Shown here: positions 54,865 to 63,808 of the stretch, piece by piece
Layout of the letters: the number at the start of each line of letters is the position of its first letter
How positions within the stretch are numbered: the first letter of the stretch is position 1
Origin: Chengkuizengella sediminis
GTDB taxonomy: Bacteria; Bacillota; Bacilli; Paenibacillales; KCTC-33759
Direction: 5' to 3'
Length of the DNA stretch: 64,000 nt
Assembly: GCF_010078385.1 (NCBI RefSeq)
Contig: NZ_SIJC01000005.1
Location: 124,001-188,000, forward strand
The notes under the pieces: generated by a model
What the model was told of the DNA's origin: nothing
The model's input: only the letters and a program-made list of their open reading frames with translations
Database searches by the model: none
Made by a program: the position numbers and the translations under genes

Positions 54865-54896
54865 CAAACCCCCAACAGACGCTTGTTGGGGGTTTG
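54865..54896. terminator. GC-rich hairpin between the 24-codon gene and fosB
   Basis: CAAACCCCCAACA, loop GACGCT, TGTTGGGGGTTTG: 13-bp perfect stem. U-run weak on either side; probably used by both converging genes. Confidence 0.65.
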
Positions 54897-54915
54897 CATA
54901 TATTTGTTTAAGTAA

Positions 54916-55344
54916 TCATGATTCATCATAAAAAATCATGTGATGTTTTTCTTGCTTATAGTATTCCAATCTATCATTTAACGTTCCAGTATGAAATTCA
55001 AACTTATGTCCGTCTGGATCTGTAAAATAGATAGAACGTTTATCTTTTTCATCTCTTTCACGACCTGGAAGTATATGTACATTTAATTGTTTTAATCTAT
55101 TTAAAGTTTCTTCAAAATCTTCTTCTTTTATTGAAAAAGCGATATGTGTATACGATTGTTGTATTTCATTTCTTGGAATATCTGATTCTTCATTTATAGC
55201 TAACCATAAACCATTCAAATCAAAATACGCAAGTTTTCTTCCCTTCACCAATGGTTTTGCACCAAATACGCTCTTATAAAAATCAATCGATTTATCTAAA
55301 TTTGAAACCGAAAACAATAAATGATTAATTCCCGATATTTTCAT
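54916..55344 (-). CDS. fosB: Metallothiol transferase FosB
   Basis: 142 residues. VOC fold with the FosB ligands: His7 (INHLLFSVS), His66 (YTHIAFS) and Glu (FEFHTGTL), and the typical tail [18 protein letters not shown]. FosB adds bacillithiol or Cys to fosfomycin and opens its epoxide using Mn2+. Overlaps the stop of the upstream phosphatase gene (ATGA). Implies that the cell makes bacillithiol. Confidence 0.9.
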   Translation of the reverse strand: MKISGINHLLFSVSNLDKSIDFYKSVFGAKPLVKGRKLAYFDLNGLWLAINEESDIPRNEIQQSYTHIAFSIKEEDFEETLNRLKQLNVHILPGRERDEKDKRSIYFTDPDGHKFEFHTGTLNDRLEYYKQEKHHMIFYDES

Positions 55345-56141
55345 AATAGTCCGTCCTTTACGATCTCTATAAACTTCTCTTTATGATCTGGATGGCAAGC
55401 AATAATGTAAGGTTCAGAATTCATACCCTCAAATGAATTCCCTTCAAAATCCATTATAATTGCCCCAGCTTCTTTTGCTAGAAGTAGACCTCCATAAAGA
55501 TCGTCACCTTCGGAATTATAAAGAATAATACCATCAATATCTCCTCTAGCTAACATGGCCCAAAGTATGGATGGTGCCCACAAACTAAGCGTTCTTTTAA
55601 ACTTTAAATCAAGGAACTGTTTTAATCTCATGGCTTCTGGATTATTTTGGACAACATGTCCTTGGATCCAACCCACCGTCATTTTTTCAATGGATGAAGA
55701 AGATTTAACATGAATAAATTTATCTTCACAAATGGCCCCTTTATTTATTTCAGCCATATATATCTTATCTACCATTGAATCATAAATAACCCCTAATACA
55801 GGTTCTTTTTTATACAATAGTGTAATGGCGACACCAAATATCGGCAAACCAATAGCGAAGTTGTTCGTACCATCAAGTGGATCTACTAACCATAACCACT
55901 CACCTTCAATACCTGACCACCCTTTTTCTTCACTTCTTATTTGATGGTTTGGAAAATGCTCTTGAATTTTATATAATATTACTTTTTCAGCTAAATAATC
56001 CACTTCGGTTACTACATCACCATTTGATCCTTTTTCTTCAACCATGACATCATCCCGATTGAATTTCTGACGAGCTACTCTTCCTGCGCTGAGAATTGCA
56101 TCCACTGCAACCTTTTCAGCAATTTTCAAAACATCTTTCAT
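55341..56141 (-). CDS. Inositol monophosphatase family protein
   Basis: 266 residues from ATG 56141 (GAGGTG). Metal motifs: SEEKGWSG with the Glu (RSEEKG), [17 protein letters not shown] and, at the end, [21 protein letters not shown], i.e. the DPLDGT/(W/L)xxAxGxAGxxxxD architecture. Can remove phosphate from inositol, fructose-1,6-bisphosphate, or PAP; substrate unknown. Coupled to fosB. Confidence 0.85.
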   Translation of the reverse strand: MKDVLKIAEKVAVDAILSAGRVARQKFNRDDVMVEEKGSNGDVVTEVDYLAEKVILYKIQEHFPNHQIRSEEKGWSGIEGEWLWLVDPLDGTNNFAIGLPIFGVAITLLYKKEPVLGVIYDSMVDKIYMAEINKGAICEDKFIHVKSSSSIEKMTVGWIQGHVVQNNPEAMRLKQFLDLKFKRTLSLWAPSILWAMLARGDIDGIILYNSEGDDLYGGLLLAKEAGAIIMDFEGNSFEGMNSEPYIIACHPDHKEKFIEIVKDGLL

Positions 56142-56277
56142 GGGACACCTCATATTCATCTCTATTAAACTATGACTACCTTTTATAATAATAAACGATA
56201 TTTGTTGGAGAAAGTTTCTATTTTTTTAAAGTAAAAAATTCACTTCTTCGTTAAATTATATTAATGTTAGTTCGGAA

Positions 56278-56554
56278 CTATCTTTTTTTCTCAACCCCCA
56301 TCAATCTGTTCAAAAAATGATTACCATTCCCATTCGGATCATATTTACGATTTCTTTCTTCAAAAAGCAATCTGCAACGAAGTCCTTCTTTCACAGCAGC
56401 GGCAAGAGTTAACCTACAATGGTTAGATTGAACAGCTCCAGTTGTTATCAAAGTATCTGCAAGTAAATCATCCCTTTTAACGTATATGACGCAATGGTTG
56501 AATCGGGGTTTTATATTCAGTATATATATTTCTAGGAAAACGATTTAGATTCAT
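56278..56554 (-). pseudogene. D-cysteine desulfhydrase/ACC deaminase remnant
   Basis: ATG 56554 behind AAGGAG reads MNLNRFPRNIYTEYKTPIQPLRHIR, stop. A different frame goes on with KADTLITTGAVQSNHCRLTL-type sequence (here LADTLITTGAVQSNHCR), then LTLAAAVKEGLRCRLLFEER and NGNHFLNRLMGVEK and stops at 56278. The TGAVQSNH segment is the PLP-enzyme signature. About 40 residues of the middle (with the Schiff-base Lys) and the C-terminal two thirds are gone. Confidence 0.75.
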
Positions 56555-56695
56555 AACTCCTTCTCCTTTTCATGATTTCAATTTTTTTGTTTTTTGTGTA
56601 TACTAAGGGTAATTTTAATCGTATCATTTGTAAAATTTATTATTTTTATATCTATAATGAGTAATATTAATGATAAAATGAAGGATGTGAAAAGT

Positions 56696-57580
56696 GTGGA
56701 CCACCATTTGCATATTTTTATTGCTGTAGCTGAAAAGAAAAACTTTACCCGAGCAGCTGAAGAACTACATCTAACTCAATCTGCAGTAAGTATCCATGTA
56801 AAAACACTAGAAGAAAAATTCGGTATTAAATTATTTGAGCGTACAAATAAATTTGTCAGATTAACAAAAGCAGGTGAAATTTTATATTTTCATGCTAAGA
56901 GTATTATAAATCAATATGCTCACATTCAGAGACTAATGGATGATTTAAAACTTATCCCTAGCGGACCCCTTCATATTGGCTCTGGTTATACATTTGGAGA
57001 GTATCTCTTACCTAAAATCATTTCACGGTTCACTGAAAAACACGCGATGGTTATTCCTAATATTACAATAAAAAATTCACAAGATATCGTTAATCATGTT
57101 ATCAACCATGAAATAGAACTTGGTATCGTAGAAGATCATATTGATTTTACTGAGTTAGAAACATTTACATTATCAAAAGATGAATTAGTTGTAATAGTAT
57201 CTTCTAAACACCCATTAGCACATCAAAAGGAAGTTGAATTTGAACAGCTGCATAACGAACAATGGATTTTAAGAAAATCAGGTTCAGGGACTAGAAATAC
57301 AGCAGATAAAGTATTTGCTTATTTTCAATACTCACCCAAATCAGTCATGGAATTCGGTACATCTCAAATCATAAAAGAATCAGTAGAAGCTGGATTAGGG
57401 ATTTCGATTATTTCAAAATCAGCAATTCAAAAAGAAATCATTTTAAACACAATCACACCCATCCAACTCAAAAATTATCCTATTGAAAGAGAATTTATAT
57501 GTATAACACACTCTACTAATTTGAAAACAAAATCAGCAGATTTATTTTTACAATTTTTACAAGAACAAAATTCAATTTAA
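56696..57580 (+). CDS. LysR-family regulator
   Basis: 294 residues with GTG 56696 (AAGGA 10 bp upstream); ATG 56678 or GTG 56687 remain possible. Winged HTH: DHHLHIFIAVAEKKNFTRAAEELHLTQSAVSIHVKTLEEKFGIKLFERTNKFVRLTKAG; the effector domain carries PSGPLHIGSGYTFGEYLLPKI. Divergent from the D-cysteine desulfhydrase remnant and 26 bp before a TSUP permease, so it probably regulates sulfur- or sulfonate-related genes. Confidence 0.88.
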   Translation: MDHHLHIFIAVAEKKNFTRAAEELHLTQSAVSIHVKTLEEKFGIKLFERTNKFVRLTKAGEILYFHAKSIINQYAHIQRLMDDLKLIPSGPLHIGSGYTFGEYLLPKIISRFTEKHAMVIPNITIKNSQDIVNHVINHEIELGIVEDHIDFTELETFTLSKDELVVIVSSKHPLAHQKEVEFEQLHNEQWILRKSGSGTRNTADKVFAYFQYSPKSVMEFGTSQIIKESVEAGLGISIISKSAIQKEIILNTITPIQLKNYPIEREFICITHSTNLKTKSADLFLQFLQEQNSI

Positions 57581-57606
57581 ATCATATACTGAAAGTTGGG
57601 CGTCTC

Positions 57607-58320
57607 GTGGAATGGATTATTTTAATTAGTATCGTATTTATTGCTACATCCTTACAAACAAGTACAGGCTTTGGTTTCTCTATTCTTGGTACACCTTTTT
57701 TATTTTTAATCTATCCTGTGCATACAGCAATACAAATCAATATCATTCTTTCTCTTTTTATCTCTATATTTATGATATATAAAGTAAGGAATGAGATAAA
57801 TAAAACACTAGTAACAAGGTTAATCCTTGGGAGTTCGATAGGCATTATTCCAGGTCTATTCGTGTATTTAACCTTTAATGTAGAAACTTTTAAATTATTG
57901 ATCGGGATTTTGATTCTAGTTTTAACGTTGCTTCTAATATTTAAATTCACTATGACACAAACTCGATTAAAGGACTTCTTTACAGGAGGTATTTCTGGTT
58001 TACTTACAACTAGTATCGGGGTACCAGGTCCTCCCTTGTTATTATACTTTTCTGGTGTAAAAACTGACAAAACAACATTGCGCAGTACAACATTAGGTTA
58101 TTATTTGTTTATATATTTGATCAGTCTCATCATGCAAATGATTTTTGGAGGAACAAATCAAGTAGTTTGGAGTTCAGCATTAGCAGCAATCCCAGCAGTA
58201 ATTGGAGGTATATTGTTTGGCCAGCTCTTATTTAAATGGATTGATCAAAGTACTTTTCGTATTATCACTTATGTGATCCTTTTAATTACTGGTAGTTATA
58301 TGGTGATTTCGAGTTTGTAA
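57607..58320 (+). CDS. TSUP-family permease (TauE/SafE)
   Basis: 237 residues, about 8 TM helices. SLQTSTGFGFSILGTPFLFLIYPVHTAIQINIILSLFIS, and the second repeat FFTGGISGLLTTSIGVPGPPLLLYFSG, are TSUP marks (conserved GGxxGxxxxxxGxxGP). The family exports sulfite and other organosulfonates. GTG start with a weak site, translation probably coupled to the regulator gene. Confidence 0.85.
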   Translation: MEWIILISIVFIATSLQTSTGFGFSILGTPFLFLIYPVHTAIQINIILSLFISIFMIYKVRNEINKTLVTRLILGSSIGIIPGLFVYLTFNVETFKLLIGILILVLTLLLIFKFTMTQTRLKDFFTGGISGLLTTSIGVPGPPLLLYFSGVKTDKTTLRSTTLGYYLFIYLISLIMQMIFGGTNQVVWSSALAAIPAVIGGILFGQLLFKWIDQSTFRIITYVILLITGSYMVISSL

Positions 58321-58350
58321 ATAACTAGAAAATTAAGCGGAGTGGTTCTT

Positions 58351-58620
58351 ATGTTTTACGTTTATATATTAAAATGTTCAGACAATACCTTATACACTGG
58401 ATATACTAATGATTTGAATAAGAGAGTTGAAGTTCACAATCAAGGAAAAGCTTCAAAATATACTAGAGCAAGGTTGCCAGTGAAGATGGTATATTTTGAA
58501 CAATGTGATACTAAATCAGATGCATTAAAAAAAGAATATGCAATCAAAAAATTAACTAGAGTAGAAAAATTGAGGTTGATAAAACAAACCAATGAAGATC
58601 ACACCACGTCCATTCGGTAA
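58351..58620 (+). CDS. GIY-YIG domain protein (UPF0213/YazA)
   Basis: 89 residues, start ATG 58351 with GGAG 8 bp upstream. MFYVYILKCSDNTLYTGYTNDLNKRVEVHNQGKASKYTRARLPVKMVYFE is a complete GIY-YIG fold. Possible structure-specific endonuclease; in Bacilli usually near tmk/dnaX, not here. Confidence 0.9.
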   Translation: MFYVYILKCSDNTLYTGYTNDLNKRVEVHNQGKASKYTRARLPVKMVYFEQCDTKSDALKKEYAIKKLTRVEKLRLIKQTNEDHTTSIR

Positions 58621-58649
58621 TTTGAATACCAATACCAACCTTACCATAC

Positions 58650-58755
58650 AAAATAACGGTAAATAGTGGTCTAATCGAAGATTTTAACTATTACAAAAAA
58701 ATAGAGGACTTTCATGGTCTCACGAAATAAGACCGTTATTTCCCTCTATTTATAA
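58650..58755. repeat. TGGTCTTAT repeat, second site
   Basis: Two forward copies (58650-58676, TAACGGTAAATAGTGGTCTA; 58699-58723, ending ATGGTCTCAC) and one reversed copy (58725-58755, AATAAGACCGTTATTTCCCTC). Related to 32927-33168; a weaker match is also at 48366-48394. Confidence 0.55.
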
Positions 58756-58786
58756 AGTAAAAACTTGAAAGGATTATTGCTTTAAG

Positions 58787-59536
58787 TCACACACGACCTA
58801 GCTTAATCCATTTCGCCCAATCATCTCTGCCATTTTCTATTGCTCTTGCTGCCGCTGCATTCCAATTATAGGGTACTGCAAGATGTTCGATAGTCCACGG
58901 TCCTTTGTTTTTAGTTAAAACTATATAATTTGCATGGGGATTTCCAGACTCCATATGATGAGGATATGGTTGGTCATCTATGTATGCTGGCATCCCTACA
59001 CTCCCAGGATTTAAAACAATTTGTCCAGTTGGTAAATAAACCGTTCTTGGCACATGGCTGTGAGCACAACAAATTATGGATTCCTTTATTTCTTTTACAT
59101 CCTTCTCAATTTCTTCAGAATGTCTAAGAAAAACACCATGTTGTGCAACTTCCTCAAGTAAATGTGCTTCATCAGAAGTCGGAGTTCCATGACATAGAAA
59201 GATATCTTCACTCAATGTTAATGTTTCAGACTGTTGATCCAACCATAACAAGTCGTCTGAGGTTAACTGTTCTTTTACATATGTATAAGTACTAGATTCT
59301 ATGAATTCTTTAGTAGGTTTCAAGATAAGTCTATCCTGATTGCCTTTAATAGATGTGATTTTATGCAATTGAAGTATTTCAGCAGTCCCACGAGGATCCA
59401 ATGGACCAGTTAAGCTATCACCCAAGTTTACGATATTAGTGACGCCTCTTTTATTTATATCTTCTAATACAGCGTCTAAAGCCCATGAATTTCCATGAAT
59501 ATCTGCAATAATTGCTATTTTAACTTGGTTTATCAT
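58787..59536 (-). CDS. Metallophosphoesterase
   Basis: 249 residues; ligands IADIHGNSWALDAVL (DxH), LGDSLTGP (GD), IKGNQDR (GNxD in place of GNHD), CCAHSHVP (GHxH-type) and LNPGSVGMPA. A calcineurin-like YfcE/MJ0936-type phosphodiesterase. Own GGAG and no obvious operon partner. Confidence 0.85.
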   Translation of the reverse strand: MINQVKIAIIADIHGNSWALDAVLEDINKRGVTNIVNLGDSLTGPLDPRGTAEILQLHKITSIKGNQDRLILKPTKEFIESSTYTYVKEQLTSDDLLWLDQQSETLTLSEDIFLCHGTPTSDEAHLLEEVAQHGVFLRHSEEIEKDVKEIKESIICCAHSHVPRTVYLPTGQIVLNPGSVGMPAYIDDQPYPHHMESGNPHANYIVLTKNKGPWTIEHLAVPYNWNAAAARAIENGRDDWAKWIKLGRV

Positions 59537-59578
59537 ATGTATCTACTCCTTTTTTAATTTTAGGTTTCAGTATACGAA

Positions 59579-59744
59579 TCACTTAGGTGTTATTGCAAAT
59601 ATACCATTTGAATTCACTTCAATTTCAATTTTCCCAAAAAAATTACTAGGCATAGCCTCATCATTAAAACTAAGGGCTTTGACATTATCAACTCGCATTG
59701 TTGGAGAAATATTTTCATTTGCAAGAGTTGAAAGTTTAGTTTCA
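59579..59744 (-). pseudogene. C-terminal fragment behind the DUF4129 gene
   Basis: An open frame, without start, reads SNETKLSTLANENISPTMRV, then NVKALSFNDEAMPSNFFG and KIEIEVNSNGIFAITPK, stop 59579. It could be the tail of a lost protein, for instance the surface or transglutaminase component expected at this spot; no match can be named. Confidence 0.25.
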
Positions 59745-60938
59745 TTACTTTTTCAAACTACCTTTGACTTTTTTTATAGAGTGTATAAACCTACTTTTAT
59801 CTTGTTTATTGATATCTTCTGCACCATATCTTACCCTCTTATAAACTTCTATGATTTCTTTTGATTCATTTTCATCTACTTTAATTCGTGTGAGCCAGTT
59901 ATCTATGGTTTCGAACGGTTTCCTTCCTTTTCTATGCTTAGCTAAATCATGTTCCAGTCGATCCATTTTCTTTCGAATCAGTTTATTGTTGTGGGAAGAG
60001 TATTTTTGACTGACGTAATCTAATCTCTCTGGCCCCTCCTCACTATAAAAGTCAACTGGTAATAAGTAATTTCTAAGTTTTGGAGAGATCGATACATTTT
60101 TTAAACGTTTGTACAAATACGATAAAATGAATCCGATGATGATGATTGTTACGACATAACCGAGGATTACAAGTATTGAATTTGAATCCATAGCTTCCTG
60201 AGTAAACATAGGAATAGGTTCGTTACTTTCATCACCATGTGTTTTGGAAAATAATTCATTAACACTTCCATTTTGTGAAACGATTGATAAAAGCCATTCC
60301 ATAATCCTTCCAAACACATGGACAATAATAAAAGAAGATAGGTAGATGAATCCTTTTAATAAAAATGGGAAAATCAAAAAAATACCGAAGGCAATAAAGA
60401 AGCAAAAGCTGACTAAGGACAAAAACACCCATAAATAACTATCTTTCCTCCCTTCTTTTGTTCTAATATTTTCTCTTCTAATCAATGGGAAACATATAAT
60501 TTGTATAAAGAATAAATAAAAAACTTGTTCAATTGAAAAGTTAGCATTCAACAATAAACAGAGAGGTATGATAAAGATGGAAATGAATATCTGTTTTTCA
60601 AAGTTATCTATTCTTCCCTCTTTTACATGAAATGAAAATCTCCAGATCGATACGATTGCAATTAAAGTTGAAATAAAAATAGAAAAATCAAAAAGCATTG
60701 CAGTCATATATATAAATGGTACGGCAATCAATAGATGTAAATAAGTAACCGCCCCATTTTTCTTATAAATCATCCATCCCATAGGGATTGTTCCAATGAG
60801 ATATGTAACAAGAAAAGGAATAAATAACGGTGCTTGATCTTCATACATGGAAAACACAATAAATACAAAATACACAAGAAAAGCCTCGTACAAGTAGTTT
60901 AACCAAGGAAGGCGGTGATTTTTAATGAAATTAAACAA
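59745..60938 (-). CDS. Polytopic membrane protein with DUF4129-like tail
   Basis: 397 residues from TTG 60938 (AAGGAGG 7 bp upstream). Eight or nine TM helices, then a cytosolic region ENxxETIDNWLTRI...IIEVYKRVRYG that resembles the DUF4129 part of TgpA/YebA-type proteins. The transglutaminase core (Cys-His-Asp) normally between the TM helices and DUF4129 is missing. Third gene behind MoxR and DUF58, with a small overlap. Confidence 0.65.
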   Translation of the reverse strand: MFNFIKNHRLPWLNYLYEAFLVYFVFIVFSMYEDQAPLFIPFLVTYLIGTIPMGWMIYKKNGAVTYLHLLIAVPFIYMTAMLFDFSIFISTLIAIVSIWRFSFHVKEGRIDNFEKQIFISIFIIPLCLLLNANFSIEQVFYLFFIQIICFPLIRRENIRTKEGRKDSYLWVFLSLVSFCFFIAFGIFLIFPFLLKGFIYLSSFIIVHVFGRIMEWLLSIVSQNGSVNELFSKTHGDESNEPIPMFTQEAMDSNSILVILGYVVTIIIIGFILSYLYKRLKNVSISPKLRNYLLPVDFYSEEGPERLDYVSQKYSSHNNKLIRKKMDRLEHDLAKHRKGRKPFETIDNWLTRIKVDENESKEIIEVYKRVRYGAEDINKQDKSRFIHSIKKVKGSLKK

Positions 60939-62145
60939 ATGAGCCCCTCCTTGCTTCAAATGGTTTTATATAAGCAGTTTCTTCTTGTTCCTCAACTTTA
61001 AAGATCGTACTCCCAGCTAGTAACCAAGAGTGCAAAAACTCTGTGGTTGCTCTTCCTTGTTCTCCAAAATAAATAATAATGGCATCTTCATCCAACCTTT
61101 TTTTCAAAGATGTATAAAAATGCTTTGGTTTGATGGTAATGTTTCCTATGGATATTCTTGCAAGCATCTCCATTGCCCTTAATAGATGTTTTTCTCCTTT
61201 TCCTGATTCTAAATGAAACGCTGTTTGCGTATGGTTCATAACAACATTTGCATACATTTCAAAAGGAATACCGTGTTTGTGTGCATACTGGCACATAAAA
61301 GTTATATAACTAATATCATTTTCCATGTTTAGTGAAAAGCTATTAACCGACGATGGATGATCTATCAATACATTTAAAATAAATGTCCATTTTATATAAT
61401 TTGTATGATCAAATTCTTTGGTCATTAATATATTATTTTTGGCGGATAATCCCCAATGAATACGAGAGAATGGATCATTCGGTACATACTCTCTAGCACC
61501 TCGAATGAGAGAAGTATCCTCAAATAATGAATATCGAGTTATATGATCCCCACCCTTCATTTTCTCAAGAAAATGAACGTTAACGACGGGTTTTGGTTCT
61601 GGATAAACCAGTACTTCTGTTCGATAGTTAGATTGATAAAAAAGAAAAGCATAACCGATGTAAAATGGATCAAAAGCTTTTACTTCCATGTTTTGTAATC
61701 TTGCAATGCCACGTTTTTGTGCAATAATTTCAATCGGATAAGATTTTTTTGAGTTATATTGGTATGAAATTGAAAACTTATAGGTCGATTTGAAATCATC
61801 ATCTAACAGTTTAGTTATATTTACACATTTTATAGAATTACTAGATTGAAATGAAATGTCTCCTTGTACAAAAGGAATAATCCCTCTATGTTTAATGCTG
61901 ACTGGAATGGTAGCTACTTCATTAGGAAATAATTTAATCGTTTTTTTCTGATTCACAAGTTGAACATCATTCTGAACTTTATAAAGATAATGGTAAACTA
62001 ATGTGTAAATACAAATTAAAAGTAGAATAGATAATATTAAAATAAACGATGAAACCAAAAAATATTCTAACACAAATAAGATAGGCAAAATATAAATTGA
62101 GCGCTTAAATATTTCTGGAATATGAACTTCTGTTCTCCACATCAT
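60931..62145 (-). CDS. DUF58 protein
   Basis: 404 residues. Two TM helices at the N-terminus (about 15-45), a beta domain, and DUF58 marks: DTSLIRGAREYVPNDPFSRIHWGLSAKNNILMTKEFD, the RxYxxxDxxxxIxW type von-Willebrand-like motif. MoxR and DUF58 proteins act together in metal insertion or complex assembly in bacteria. The start overlaps the MoxR stop (ATGA). Confidence 0.85.
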   Translation of the reverse strand: MMWRTEVHIPEIFKRSIYILPILFVLEYFLVSSFILILSILLLICIYTLVYHYLYKVQNDVQLVNQKKTIKLFPNEVATIPVSIKHRGIIPFVQGDISFQSSNSIKCVNITKLLDDDFKSTYKFSISYQYNSKKSYPIEIIAQKRGIARLQNMEVKAFDPFYIGYAFLFYQSNYRTEVLVYPEPKPVVNVHFLEKMKGGDHITRYSLFEDTSLIRGAREYVPNDPFSRIHWGLSAKNNILMTKEFDHTNYIKWTFILNVLIDHPSSVNSFSLNMENDISYITFMCQYAHKHGIPFEMYANVVMNHTQTAFHLESGKGEKHLLRAMEMLARISIGNITIKPKHFYTSLKKRLDEDAIIIYFGEQGRATTEFLHSWLLAGSTIFKVEEQEETAYIKPFEARRGSFV

Positions 62146-63086
62146 GATAATGTAGACCCTGATTCAACAGGAACTTCAATAGATTGAACAATTTCTCGTA
62201 TAATTTCGCTTTTAGTGCTTTTTAACATACCTTCAGTTGATAACATAAGGCGGTGGCTTAAAATATATGGTGCTAATTCTATCACATCTTCAGGCAAACA
62301 ATAATTTCTTCCGTTCAAAAATGCCTTCGCTTGAATCGCTCGCATAAATGCTAACGTTCCTCGAGGACTAACTCCAGTTTCAATTAGTTCTGATTCACGA
62401 GTAGCATAAATAATCGCAAGCATATATGTTTCAATATCTTCTGTTATTTTTACATTCTTAATTTCATCTTGTAAACTAGTAATTTTCTCAATGTCTATCA
62501 CAGCCTCAATTTCTGAGAGAGGGTCTTCCATACGATATCTGTTCATCATTTCTTTTTCTTGATCAAATGTAGGGTAACCTACTGGAATCACCATTAAAAA
62601 TCGATCAAGCTGGGCATCTGGTAATGGAAAAGTTCCATGTGATTCTGATGGGTTTTGAGTTGCAAACACTATGTATGGTTCAGGAAGTTTAAAGGTTTGT
62701 CCATCAATCGTAACCTGCCTCTCCTCCATTGCTTCCAGTAAGCTAGATTGTGTTCTTGGTGTAGCTCTGTTTATTTCATCAGCTAACAAAATATTAGTAT
62801 GAACAGGACCTAATCTTAATTGAAATTCCTGATCTTTTGGATTAAAAAATTGTATTCCTGTCACATCACTTGGAAGCACATCTGGTGTAAATTGAATGCG
62901 TTGGAATGAACCATTTATAAGAGTTGCAAATGTTTTAGCTAATTTTGTTTTCCCAGTCCCAGGGACATCTTCTAGTAATACGTGACCTTTACTTAATAAT
63001 GATATTAGCAATAATTCAACCACTCTATCTTTACCAATTACTACTTTGCCTACTGAGTTTTGGAAATCGTTTAGAAAATTTGACAT
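62142..63086 (-). CDS. MoxR-family AAA+ ATPase
   Basis: 314 residues from ATG 63086 behind AAGGAG; a longer frame exists without a site. Walker A in LLEDVPGTGKTKLAKTFA, Walker B ILLADEINRATPRTQSSLLEAMEERQVTIDG, sensor 1 IVFATQNPSESHGTFPLPDAQLDRFLM. MoxR ATPases act as chaperones that activate or assemble envelope complexes. First gene of the MoxR-DUF58-DUF4129 operon. Confidence 0.92.
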   Translation of the reverse strand: MSNFLNDFQNSVGKVVIGKDRVVELLLISLLSKGHVLLEDVPGTGKTKLAKTFATLINGSFQRIQFTPDVLPSDVTGIQFFNPKDQEFQLRLGPVHTNILLADEINRATPRTQSSLLEAMEERQVTIDGQTFKLPEPYIVFATQNPSESHGTFPLPDAQLDRFLMVIPVGYPTFDQEKEMMNRYRMEDPLSEIEAVIDIEKITSLQDEIKNVKITEDIETYMLAIIYATRESELIETGVSPRGTLAFMRAIQAKAFLNGRNYCLPEDVIELAPYILSHRLMLSTEGMLKSTKSEIIREIVQSIEVPVESGSTLS

Positions 63087-63203
63087 CCTAACAGCTCCTT
63101 CATTTTGAGTAAAATTTACATTGATTATTTGATAGTGAGAATCCAAAAGTTCAGTTTTCATCACCAATAAGGTTGTTCTCTTTTTGAACTTTTTAAACAA
63201 CCT

Positions 63204-63808
63204 CTAATAGGTTACTAGTACTTTTAAAGGACTGATTGTCCCTACACTTAACTCTTCAAAACATTTTATAAGTTCTAGATATGTAATTTTGTGTTCAAAA
63301 ATATCTTTTATGTAAGGTGAGTGGCATCAATATAAATTCTTCTTTATTACCATCAGAAAGGATACAAATCTCACCTTTGTGTTTTATCACTTTTTGTAAA
63401 ACTCCAAATGCCTTGTTTCGTGCTGAACATTCGATCCCAAAATCATATATATTTCCAATAAATTCGGATGGTTTAAAAATGTTTGTTACCCCAAAAGATA
63501 GTGCATCTTTATGCCTGTATATGTCTGGTTCTACTATATCTACTTGCTTTACTTTATAATAGTTTTTCAAAAAATGAACGGCTAACAACCCCATTGTTCC
63601 CATCCCAGTAACCATCACTATATCACTTACTTTTGGTTTTAGTTTTAAAACCCCTTTTGCTGCATCACAAGAAAGAATAGTTAATAAGGCTTCTGAAGCT
63701 ATTAAACTTCTTCCATTCTAATGATTTTTTACCATTTAATTCTAGTGATTGAAGTTTCAAGTCTAGTCCCTCATTTACTAATGTTAATATTATAGGTTGT
63801 ATCTCCAT
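63204..63808 (-). pseudogene. Medium-chain dehydrogenase (zinc-type) pseudogene
   Basis: From ATG 63808: MEIQPIILTLVNEGLDLKLQ and so on to SLEWKK, then another frame with SLIASEALLTILSCD, KPKVSDIVMVTGMGTMGLLAVHFLKN (NAD-binding G-x-G-x-x-G) and IECSARNKAFGVLQKVIK, stop; then a third frame FEHKITYLELIKCFEELSVG, ending at 63204. At least two frameshifts. Much of the zinc-binding N-terminal domain is missing. 63809-64000 shows no gene. Confidence 0.65.

Noticed and set aside
63087-63200. 38-residue N-terminal extension of MoxR
   Set aside because: No ribosome site, not part of the MoxR fold, while AAGGAG stands before ATG 63086.
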